From contig CM065699.1 in NCBI GenBank assembly GCA_017654935.2, forward strand, positions 15,500,821-15,564,820: a DNA stretch of 64,000 nt, written 5' to 3'. The notes under the pieces are model-generated. The model was not told the DNA's origin. It was given only the letters and a program-made list of their open reading frames with translations, and did not search any database. The position numbers and the translations under genes were made by a program. The stretch comes from Phymorhynchus buccinoides (Eukaryota; Mollusca; Gastropoda; Neogastropoda; Raphitomidae). Shown piece by piece: positions 28,586 through 39,300 of the stretch. How positions within the stretch are numbered: position 1 is the first letter of the stretch; every line of letters begins with the position of its first letter.

Positions 28586-29565
28586 AAACGTTATGTGTCA
28601 TTATAACCCTCTCCCCCAGCCTCCTTATGATACGGGCAGAAGGTCTATTCATTAAAATTGTTGTCTGTGAATTGAAATATCTCTCTCTAAATGCCAACTG
28701 ATCAATATGCGTATTGGTGGAAGAAACATTGTTGTTGTTGGCTTAGCCTGGCTAAAAGACTAGTGGGATCCTACTGAACAGCGGAAGCACTTGAACATCA
28801 CGGTACAAGTGCATCAGCTACGGATGAGAACATTACGTGTGTGACCGTTTTTTATTACCCCGCCATGTGCGCAGCCACACTCTGACTTCGGGGGATTCGG
28901 GAGACTGCATGACTTGTGATGTTATGCTAGGAGCTTGTCATGGCTAAAGACAATTTTTGCATAACTATGCATAGCATAACAACATTTTGATGTAGCCTTG
29001 GTGTTCTAGCCTATGTCAATTGATCTGACACAGCCTTATACGTCAAGGCAAAGAAACATTGTCATATTTAAAAAATATATATTGACAGTAAATCATCCTT
29101 ATTTCTTAGGGGTCAATGCATCTTACCACCACGCACTATATTTCAACGAAAAAAGATCGAGTGGGTATGTGGAAGGAGACATGATACGATCAACATAACA
29201 TTCTTGAAACATTGACACATTGAAATTGAACGAAGGGGGAATACTCTCTTCCTAATTAACTCCCCTCCACCAATGTTGATTACGATGTTAGTCATGACCA
29301 GGTCATGTCCACCCTGCCCCATGTCCCAAAATGAGACAAACTAAGCATCATTGATCAAAAAAGAATGTGCCAAGTATGTATGTTTATATGTATGTCCACC
29401 CATGTATACACATGTAACAATGCATGGATGAGGACGACATACATTTCGTTGTCTCCTCTCTTGGCCTCACTATTTCATTATTTTGATTGACACATTGAAC
29501 TTTTAGACTGTGACAAGATATTCGGTAAAAAAAAAAAAAGAGACTCACTTTCAGTTTGCAGTTTT

Positions 29566-29632
29566 TTCTTCTTCTTCTTCTTCTTCTTCTTCTTCTTCTT
29601 GTTCTTCTTCTTCTTCTTCTTCTTCTTATGTA
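29566..29632. repeat. (TTC)n microsatellite
   Basis: Trinucleotide run preceding the word tcctaggccat, as at 12925-12960, so it likely originated as a retroposon tail. Confidence 0.85.
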
Positions 29633-29875
29633 TCCTAGGCCATACTCATATTTTCAGATCAGTCCTGAGGGCGAAGTCCGCTGTCTGGCAGTTCCTCGAT
29701 CGGCGCTTCAATGAGTCCCCAAAGCTTCTATGTATTTGAAGCACCAGTCCCCTCTGGCCAGGATCGCAGAACCAGTAGCTGAGGATGGACCCCTTTGAGG
29801 CTGATATGAGGGCCCGGCGATGTCGTCTCTGCCTGGTTCCGAACAGGACGAGCACCATCACGTCTGTCTCAGTCG

Positions 29876-30200
29876 TGATCTAAGCATGGCCATAATGGGT
29901 TGCCGGGTTATATATGTGTCCGGTCTTCAGTAACTGTTGGTCTCCCCGCTCTCCTCAGCCGGATTTCCGTAGTCGAAGGAGCTCATTTGACAGTAGCTGT
30001 GACTTGTACGGGTCTGTCCATGGGTGTTGAATCGAGTTTTCCTTCCCATCGGTATGGCATGTTGACGGCTCTGACCTCTCTAGTGCCAGTGAGTTGCCGA
30101 GAATGTAGTCTTGCTATCGCGCCGGTCTTGTATGTATGTGCCGCGTTAGTCATGACCAGGTCATGTCCACCCTGCCCCATGTCCCCGAATTAAGGAACTA
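29876..30200. repeat. dispersed repeat, SINE-like
   Basis: gccataatgggttgccgggt... tatgtgtccggtcttcag resembles 12957-13025 and the inverse of 52760-52830. Weak similarity elsewhere; ends unclear. Confidence 0.45.
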
Positions 30201-30218
30201 AGACTTCTGATATGTCGA

Positions 30219-30382
30219 TGTATGTATGTATGTATGTATGTATGTATGTATGTATGTATGTATGTATGTATGTATGTATGTATGTATGTATGTATGTATG
30301 TATGTATGTATGTATATGTATGTATACCCCCCCCCCCCTTCCCTTTGCACCACGCCCTCATCCCCCCCCCCCCCCCCCCCCC
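30219..30382. repeat. (GTAT)n tetranucleotide tract followed by poly-C
   Basis: About 27 GTAT units to 30325, then C-runs at 30327-30338 and 30363-30382. Open frames there (repeating MYVC) are artefacts of the repeat. Confidence 0.95.
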
Positions 30383-30484
30383 CAGTGACCCCCCCAGTGA
30401 CCCTTTAAGCTTTCCTCCCACCAATGAATGAACATGAAGAAGTGGAGACGAGAGACTGAAAAAGACAAGTACTAGCGTATTCAT

Positions 30485-30593
30485 GAGTGCGTCTTAGACA
30501 GTCAATACGGGTAGTAGTCTCAGTGTCGGCAATAGTTTAGGGAGCTTAGTCTAATTTGCATACTACCTGAGTTGACTGCCTAAGACGCACTCT
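30485..30593. mobile_element. short hairpin MITE with GAGTGCGTCTTAG termini
   Basis: gagtgcgtcttagacagtca at the left is repeated inverted (tgactgcctaagacgcactc) at the right, ~105 bp apart end to end. No frame. Confidence 0.6.
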
Positions 30594-30713
30594 TGAACTT
30601 GAAGAAGGAAATAAACTATGATTAGGTGGCTGCTGGACGTGGCATATCACACTGGTGACTCAGTCGCTGAACGGGCAGTGGTCACTTCAGTAGATTTAGG
30701 GTTTTATTACTAC

Positions 30714-31105
30714 TAGCGCAACGCCGAGTCCCAGTAACGCCTAGTAACGGTAACGCCTAGTAAAGGTAACGCCAAGTACTGGTAACGCTGAGTACAGCAA
30801 ATTTGAAGCGATTCGGTTAAGAAACGGCGGAGTCGTATAGCGCACGCGTTTCTGAACCGATTCGCTTCCGGGTTGGTACACGGATAGTCACCGTCCCCGG
30901 TGATCTTCCTGCCAAATTCGAAGGCAATCGGTCCAGAAACACCGGAGATACGGGCGCCGAGAGGCCGGCGGATGCGCGTTTCGCGCATTTGCCGAACCGC
31001 GCAAATGACACGGCCGCCTCGGTTGCCGTTGCCATCGGCCCGTTAGGGCTCACAGCAAATTTGAAGCGATTCGGTCGAAAAACGGCGGAGTTATAAGGCC
31101 CGTTT
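30714..31105. repeat. GC-rich island with a thrice-repeated motif
   Basis: Starts with short 'gtaacgcc.agta' direct repeats (30730-30795), then the phrase aaatttgaagcgattcggt followed by gaaac/ggcggag occurs near 30805 and 31058, with a variant near 30908. Composition is much more GC-rich than its surroundings. A minus-strand frame runs through it but carries no known domain. Confidence 0.55.
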
Positions 31106-31123
31106 CGTGTTTCAGACACACAC

Positions 31124-31250
<127 letters not shown>

Positions 31251-31439
31251 CAGTTGGCTTATTACTATATGATGATTATTATAATGCATTCATTATAATG
31301 AACTTTTTTTTTCTCCAGAGCTCTCCCCAAGTTTTCATCGATGATATGCCACATAGTGGCCCTTTCGACATTTATCTGTTTATTGTCGATCTGAGTCTGG
31401 CAGGGTAATGAAGTGTAAATAAATTAGTGACTTGAAAAT

Positions 31440-31860
31440 CCGTTTAACGTCCTCCGGTCTGAAACAGACACATATGGGACATTAGTAGATATAAACGAGA
31501 TGGTGGGAACGATCCTGGAGGCAATGCCCGGAGGCAGTGCAACTCCAGGAAAGTCCCGAATTTGCAACGATACAGATGTATAGTATGCTCACTAAATACT
31601 GTATTAGGGCCGCCCGAACATGTGCAAGAAATTGAATGGAAAATGGTGTTTTACGTCCTCTCGGTCATAGACATATATATGTGACATTTGTAAATACAAA
31701 GATGGTGGGAACAATACTGGAGGCAATGCCCAGAGGCAGTGCAACACCAGTACAGTCCCGATTTGTTTAACAATACAGATATAATGTGAAGCGGTAACCA
31801 CGCCTCGGGTTAAACCTAATCGGCTATGGTACTGCCACAAGTAATCAGTTGTGTGTAAAG
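31440..31860. repeat. dispersed ~200-bp repeat, two copies
   Basis: Copies at about 31440-31590 and 31640-31855, with a third at 32630-32835. Shared phrases are ttacgtcctc, gatggtgggaac.at.ctgg, aggcaatgcccggaggcagt and gcggtaaccacgcctcgg. The short core (gaggacgtaaaac / atgtcccatatgg) also appears in the triple repeat at 19048-21690 and near 60650. Confidence 0.7.
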
Positions 31861-31887
31861 AAATTATTTTAGTGTTGCTAGGTAACA

Positions 31888-32192
31888 TTAACCCTTTCAC
31901 CGCCAATGTCGCATTTTTGCACCACAATGGTTTAACACCCATGTCACTAAAAAGCATCAAACCAGGGCCTGTTATCTGGAGACCCTATTTTCGTAATTTT
32001 GGGATGTAAGGATAGGCCTAATGTTATGCATGCGCATGGGCGGGTAATATTGCAGATCTTTTTTTCTCTCTATCCAGGTAAGGTTAATGGCATTTTAGGG
32101 ATAAAAGAAGAAATAATGTTTTACGCCCTCTTTGGCCTTTCGGCCATGTGGGGCATTAAGGGATAAAAAATGGCTGGCGGCGAAAGGGTTAA
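31888..32192. mobile_element. piggyBac-type MITE
   Basis: TTAA-CCCTTTCACCGCCA at the left and TGGCGGCGAAAGGG-TTAA at the right: a 14-bp inverted repeat with one mismatch, CCC/GGG termini and TTAA duplication, the hallmarks of piggyBac. The interior includes a fragment of the ttacgccctc repeat. Confidence 0.8.
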
Positions 32193-32835
32193 TGCGCACT
32201 TGTGAAGATTGCATGGTAGCGAATATCATGGATATCTTTCTACATAGTAAACTATCTGTAAATATTTCAGTTATTTCCTAACTTGCAATCATTTCTTTTC
32301 CCCCATAATGTTATCATTTCGCTTTGTACTCTATATTTTGCTATTTCTCTCTCACCCCCTAAGGATTTGGATGGAAGTTCAGTTTAACGTCGCGTATCGG
32401 CTTTCGCCATGTACGACGGGCTGAACAAACCAACCAGGGTATAAACAAAAATTTATATTCCTGAATCACTGTCTTAGCCAAAAGGCCGAGACTGAAGTGA
32501 TCAGTAAAATTGTAAGTATAAACCCCTAATATTTAATTGATTTTCTTAAAGTTATCGTAAATTTGGATTTAACGTCCTCTCGACCTGAGAAGGCACATAT
32601 GGGACATATTCCGTAAAGTTATGAGAGAGAAAATGGAGTTTTACGTCCTCTTGGTCTGAATCAGACACATATGGGACATTTGTAAATACAAATATGCTTG
32701 GAACAATCTGGAGGCAATGCCCGGAGGCAGTACGAAACCTCTAAAGTCCGTATTACCCCCTAATACAGATAATTGTAGCGGTAACCACGCCTCGGTTAAA
32801 CCTCATGGGCTATGGCACCGCCACAAGTAGCTTTT
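32193..32835. repeat. intergenic stretch with third copy of the ~200-bp repeat
   Basis: 32630-32835 matches the copies at 31440-31860; 32380-32410 and 32565-32605 are shorter pieces of the same family. The remainder is AT-rich with no gene. Confidence 0.6.
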
Positions 32836-32999
32836 TTAATATTATAATCTATCTATTTTATAAAATTATTATCCTTTACATACAGCAAACGGAGTATCAA
32901 AATACTTAAATTATTCCTGACTATCTTTTCCCCATAATATTTCATCCTATCTCACTATCTACCCTATCTTTGCTGAATTTATTTTCTTTCTTTTTTCGT

Positions 33000-33085
33000 A
33001 CTACCCCCTAAAGTGCAGCAGAATCTTCAGCGTGTTGAAGTTGGCTGCCTAATAAGGCGAAGAAGAAGAAGTGCAGCAGTATCTT
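33000..33085 (+). mobile_element. SINE 3' tail with (GAA)n
   Basis: tactaccccctaaagtgcag...gaagttggctgcct..ggcgaagaagaagaag is the same tail as the SINE at 59285-59545, in opposite orientation. Confidence 0.65.
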
Positions 33086-33221
33086 CAACGAGAAGAAGAC
33101 GAGAATTGAGAGTAGCGCCCCTTCGTTCAGCGGTAGAGGGCTTCCTACGTGTCATGTGACTTTGCTTATGTCTTGATTCATAGTCGGTGTGACAGAAGCA
33201 GACAGACAGTTCATCGTCAAA
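33086..33221 (+). promoter_or_regulatory. presumed ATP6V0D1 5' UTR and proximal promoter
   Basis: Unique sequence directly upstream of the ATP6V0D1 ATG. No TATA box at a convincing position. Inferred from location only. Confidence 0.4.
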
Positions 33222-33345
33222 ATGTTTCCAGAATTAACGTTCAACATGGATCATGGCTATTTAGAAGGCCTAGTTAGAGGCTTCAAATCTGGAATTTTAA
33301 AACAAGCAGATTATTTGAATCTTGTCCAGTGTGAAACGCTGGAAG
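33222..33345 (+). CDS. ATP6V0D1: ATP6V0D1 exon 1 (residues 1-41)
   Basis: ATG in context tcaaaATGt. Encodes [20 protein letters not shown]... ending VQCETLE; donor GTAAGT. Chosen start matches the family N-terminus (human reads FFPELYFNVDNGYLEGL). Confidence 0.95.
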
Positions 33346-36300
33346 GTAAGTTTTATTTCACGTGATGGTTTGGCATTTCTGCACTGATGACTGACGTGAT
33401 GTTAACTTTGACATCAGCCAGTGTCAAATTAGTTTCATTTTTACAACCGTTTATGAAGGATGCTTCGTTTGCTACATTGTCAGATTTCTTTGTCCAAGAA
33501 CTAAAGTTCTTCTTTTATATCAGTCACTGTTACAGAGATGGTGCTAGAAATTTTCACTTTAGGCCATTTGGCCTAAACAGCCACAAGATGGTTATAAAAT
33601 TTTAAAAAATATTTACTTTTTGTCAAATCCTAATGAAATTATGTCATTGGAAAGAGCCCGACAAGACCTTTAAAATGATACCCAAATTATCAAAATCGGT
33701 CGAAAACTGAGAAAGTTACGACGTTTTTAAATGATAGCTTTTTTTACATGAGCAAAAAGTTGATCAAGGTTACCGTATCAAGGTTTGGATGAATCAAACA
33801 GCCATAACTTATTATTTTTTTTACCAATAAACAAAACATTGGTACCAAAATAAAGCTTATTCAAAGGGGCAACATCAACCCCAAACATTAGACAGATTAG
33901 GCCTAAGCTTTTTGTGCGACTCACAAGATCGCAACATCAACCTGATCAACATGAACATGGCAGAAAACATGTCGGACAGGTCAGGTCAGGTAGTTAGGAC
34001 ATTAGGCCTCACGGCCTCTTCACTGTCCTGTCATTTTTGTTTGAACTTTTGCACAGCTGAGAGGTTTTTGTATTTTGTTTTCGGCAAATCTGCCTTTTAG
34101 TCATGCTCGTATTGTAGTTTTGATATGTTGGTGTATCCACCAAGGAGGTTTTTGAATTGTGTTAGATTCTGTGCTCGTTTAATATGTGCAGGAAGAGTAT
34201 TCCAAAACTTTGTTACTCTGTTAGAAAAGAATTTTTTTTTAATTCTAATATTAGTTCGGCTATACTGGGTTAGTATTTTTAAATCACTGTTACGGGTTCT
34301 TGAGTCAGTTGTTAGCTGGAACAAAGATTTATTAGTATTGTTATCACTGTGAAAATTTTTGTATGTATTTATCAGATCCCCACGAATTCTTCTGTATTTC
34401 AGAGATGGTAATTTCAACTTTCTTAGTCTGTGTTCGTAATCAAGGTGACTAAATATGGTGACAGGCTTCGACGTAACACCTCCCGACTTGTGGAGACCTT
34501 GAGCAGCATTGAGATTCATTCTAGATGCACCAAATTTGGTGAACTTGTAGAAAAATAATTAAATGTAACTAAGTATTTGTTTTAAAAAAGCAAGTAGTTA
34601 CCGTTCAGAAATGGTAAACAAATGAACTGGACCCAAATATTGGATCGCTTGTCTCTCGCGATCGGCCGTCTTCGCGTAAAAAAAGATCGTTCCCGAATGA
34701 CCGGGTAGGTGTCTGCTTCCCGAAAGAAAAAAACTCGGATGGTCAGCGCCAAGAATAACCATCAATAAAAACAAGCAAAGGAAGTGACCGTTTGGCACAT
34801 GGCCAAAATCGGGGTTCGGGATTTTGACAAGAAAAATCGCTGCGGTTTGACCTAATTCCGTCGTTCCTACCGTAGCCGGCTTAGGCCAATTTCAAAAATT
34901 TTAGGCCCTGTCACTCGGTCAACATAAACTCTCAATCAGTCAATGAAAATGAATTTGATTTGGTTTTTTAACTGTCAGATCACTTCATTTTTTTTTTCTC
35001 AGATTCTCTCGCTTATAAGTTTTGTCTTCTTTTTGGGAGGCATTTCAATCAAAAACCAGTCAAAACACTGACGCTAAAGGACGACAAGATCACACAGACT
35101 CACACTACGGTGTGGCAAACGTCCGCCATAAGCAGCAAGGGAAGCAACTCTCACGAGGCAATTGGCCTTGTGCTAGCAAAATCATGACGCGACAAAGTTA
35201 GCTTTTTGATCTCGGTCACACGCGGTGCAAGCAAACTTTGTTTCACTTCGTTGTTCATCAAAAACCGGATACACTTCGTTGTTCATAAAAAAAACGGACA
35301 TACTCGTGCCGATTTGGTAATCAAACCTTCGGCCCACTGGGCCGACAGGACGGTTGACTTTTAGGACATTATTTGTAATTTTCAGCGAATCGCCGAAGGC
35401 CGACGGCAAGCAACAACCCTGACTGTTAACAGAACTAACAAACCTATAAATCAAATTGAATCTTCTCAAACTGTACAATGATTCTGAATTCATGCTTAGT
35501 ATGTCACATGTCACTTAACCTTGTTTCAGACCTGAAGCTTCACCTGCAGAGCACGGACTATGGGAACTTCCTGGCCAACGAGCCCAGCCCCCTGACGGTG
35601 GCCACCATCGACGAGAAGCTGAGGGAGAAGCTGGTCATCGAGTTCCAGCACCTCAGGAACCACTGCCTGGAGCCTCTGGCCACCTTCCTTGACTACATGA
35701 CGTGAGACATTTGAATATTTTGTTATATTGTATTATATTTGTATTGTACATTATTGTATCATAAATTAATTGACGCGAAGCTGAGGAAAAAAATGGTCTA
35801 TTCCCCAGCACCTCAGGAACCACTGTGGAGCCCCTTGTCATCTAACCTTCCTTAACTCAATGGAATCATGTCAGAGACGTAATTCCGACACTGTTCCCAT
35901 CTGTTGGTGTCATGTCAGAGTTGTTTTTAAAAAAAACGGTTTTGACTGTTGTGAAACCCCCCAAAAGGGAAATAACTTGCTGTTCCTATTAATCCTGAGA
36001 CCTTCCCATTGTAGTTGCTTCCCTTACGCTGTCTCCAGTGTGTCCTGTTTTCGTTTTTTTTTTACTTCTTTAATTTTTTGTTTAAATTGAACTTCTTATC
36101 ATCTTCGAATTTGCTTCATTCAATATGGCGGCAACGATATAGGCTTTTATAGCTCACTATATTCAAACATTAAATAAACAAAATGTTCATGTTTATAGTT
36201 TATGTTATGCTTTTTACAATCCTTTTATATTTATATACTAAACCAAGTCTATCAAAACTGGAGTAGTTTTGTGATACTAGATCAAGATCATAACAAAGTG

Positions 36301-39300
36301 GTCAGCCTGTGGAGTTGGAAGTTTTTGTTTTCCTGACGAAGCGCATTTCATCAGATTATTTCCATCGTGAAATATGTGCAGCTCACTCGTTCGAAGTAAG
36401 AAGTAACAAAAAAATATGCTGGTTTATCTTTCACTCGGTACACGTTGTATGTTTGTATGTGTGTATTTGATTTTTGGCAATTTTTAGAAAATGATGCAAA
36501 TAATGTGATCTGAGGGAGAAACTACGTCATTTTGTATGTGACTCAATTGAGTTAGCCTACATCAGAGCTTCAGATTGTTTTTACCTTTCAACATTGGTCA
36601 TAAGATCCCAAATTGCACTTGAAAATCTGTCATGGGCCAAACTTGTAGTCCTACATATATAAAATCTGATTAAGTAGAAACTGTTTGGGGGCTTAATTTG
36701 TTAAAAAAAAAATGATGACTAGATTGCAGTACAGTCGACCCCCTCTTTTAAGTCCTTCAAAAAATCTTGAAAAATCGGTCGTAAAAGAGGGGGGTCTTAA
36801 ATCAGGGGTGACCAAAACAATGCACTCACTACACCGTATATGATGCACAGCACAAGCATATGTCTCCTCACTACTTTCACCCTTTGCTCAAGAGTGAGCG
36901 TCACACGTTTCCTTTTTTTACCCACATCGCTACACTGTGCTTTCTTTGCCATTCTTGAATGAAACATCCGGAGTAGCGCGGCTTGAATTAGCGCAGAGAA
37001 ATCTCGCGAGATCAGACCCTCGCGAGATCGGACCCTCGCGAGATTGACATTGGCTAACAACAGTGGTACCCCAGCTGTGCGTCGGCTCGAACTGAGGCCG
37101 AGAAGGATAGATATCATACGTTTTTGCGACTGATAATTGTCAGAATGTGTTGCATCGGTCGTAAAATCAACAAGATTTACGGTCGTAAAACGCGTTAGAG
37201 GGGGAGTCGTAAATGAGGAGGCAAGTTTTGAAGAAAAACGATCCGTCATTCATATTTCGGTCTTAAAAAAGGGGAGGTCGTAAATCAGAGGGCCGTTCGT
37301 GATGGGGTCGACTGTACTTTAACTTAGCTCTGCATTTCCGTCATCTGCTTTTGCTCATGCGCATTTACGTTGCATTTATTTGGATGTTCGCGGCTTCCTC
37401 TCAGTAAGCCTTCCCTTATGAGTACTCATAATGTTGAATTTGGATGTGAAGTTATTATGCATAATTTTGCTCATTTTATCAACATCGAGGCCCCTTAAAA
37501 ATCCAAATACCCCCCTGAAAACTTGAATTTTGATCTACTTTAAGAGTATGAACCCTGCAAATCTGAAAAATTAAAGCCACTTATTTGTATTCATATAAAA
37601 TGTGCGTATGGTGCTAATTGGTATAAAAAATGTTGACTCCATGTTTACGTTGACAGGTACAGCTACATGATCGACAACATCATCCTGCTGATCACGGGCA
37701 CGCTGCACCAGCGGCCCATCGCGGAGCTCATTGGCAAGTGTCACCCCCTGGGCAGCTTTGAACAGATGGAGGCCATCCACATCGCTTCCACACCTGCTGA
37801 ACTGTACAATGCCGTGCTGGTGGACACACCTCTAGGTAGGTTGTAAATAAAAACATGCAACTTTGGATAACATAGTAACGTTACTGTCACAAGTGTCAGT
37901 CCCTGGGCAGCTTTGAACAGATGGAGGCCATCCATGTTGCTTCCACACCCGCTGAACTGTACAATGCCGTGCTGGTGGACACACCTAGGTAGGCTGTAAA
38001 TAAAAAACATACAACTTTAAGTAACATAGTAACGTTACTGTTACAAGTGTCAGTCCCTGGGCAGCTTTGAACAGATGGAGGCCATACACATCGCTTCTAC
38101 ACCTGCAGAACTGTACAATGCCGTACTGGTGGACACACCTCTAGGTAGGTTGTAATTAAAGCATACAACTTTTTGTAACATAGTAACGTTACTGTTACAA
38201 GTGTCAGTCCCTGGGCAGCTTTGAACAGATGGAGGCCATACACATCGCTTCCACACCTGCAGAACTGTACAATGCCGTGCTGGTGGACACACCTCTAGGT
38301 AGGTTGTAAAAAACAGCAACAACAAAAAACATACAACTTTGCATAACATAGTAACGTTACTGCTACAAGTGTTACTCCCTGGACTCGCCTGGGCATAAGG
38401 CTGTCAGATCAATTGACATAAGCTAGAACACCAAGGCTACATTAAAATGTTATGTTCTTAATACTTATGCGGGGAGGCCATGACACATGTAAAATCCTCC
38501 GAAGTTCCACACCATGTGGCGGGGTAAACTGTACACGTAATGTTCTCATCCCTAGCTGGTGCATTTTTACCATAGTGTTCAAGTGCTTCGGCTGTTGGGA
38601 TGTAGGTTAAGACAACAACAACAAAACAACTCCTTGGGCAGCTTTGAACAGATGGAGGCCATACACTTTGTTCCAGACCCGCCGAACTATGCAATGCCAT
38701 GCTGGTACACACCATTAGGAATTTAGGTACCATATTTTTCGGACTATGAGGCGCACACCCCACACAAAATTCAGATTTTGTTACTCTATTTTCTTATTGC
38801 ATTATAAGTCATATTATAATGCGCTGGGGTCTCAGTCTGGGGAAGAAGTATCGCATCATTAGCCATATGTAACAACCAAACAAGTGTCACCCCTTGGGTA
38901 GCTTTGAACAAATGGAGCCCATCCTTTTCGTATCCACGCCTGCTGAGCTGCACTGTGCCTTGCTGGTGTGTGTTGTTAAGAAATAAACATGTTTGCAATA
39001 ATTATAATCTATTCTATCATCCTTACCATTCCACTACAAAGTGCATATTTGTACAAGATTAGCTTGGAAGACAGAAATAAAACCAAGAGTGTCTTACTAC
39101 CACAACTCCCAATCCAGGTAACTTCCGGTTAAGCAGACTACTCACTTTCTTTCAAGCTAGCATGGAAGGCAGGTTTGTTTTTCTGTTTCTCCAGGAATTT
39201 TGTCTCCTGCTTTCAGCTTAATGAGTGTCTTTTGTATTCCATTCTTCTAACCGTGGAGTTCTTTCCCGGGAAGTTGAATGTTCTCGCCGACCAGCTGGGC

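Larger units (their letters stand above)
26340..29875. repeat. tandem segmental duplication, ~1.7-1.9 kb x 2
   Basis: 26340-28210 and 28225-29875 share, in the same order: gtgtagttaaaaatacagta; ccccgccatgtgcgcagcca; aagatcgagtgggtatgtgg; ttcgtt.tctcctctcttgg; and a ~190-bp block (28010-28200 / 29655-29865). Each copy has private insertions: copy 1 has the MITE at 27459-27676, copy 2 has (TTC)n. Confidence 0.85.

Noticed and set aside
37836..38302. Mutually exclusive alternative exons of ATP6V0D1 exon 3
   Set aside because: Copies lack the first half of the exon and the CAG before them gives the wrong phase after exon 2.
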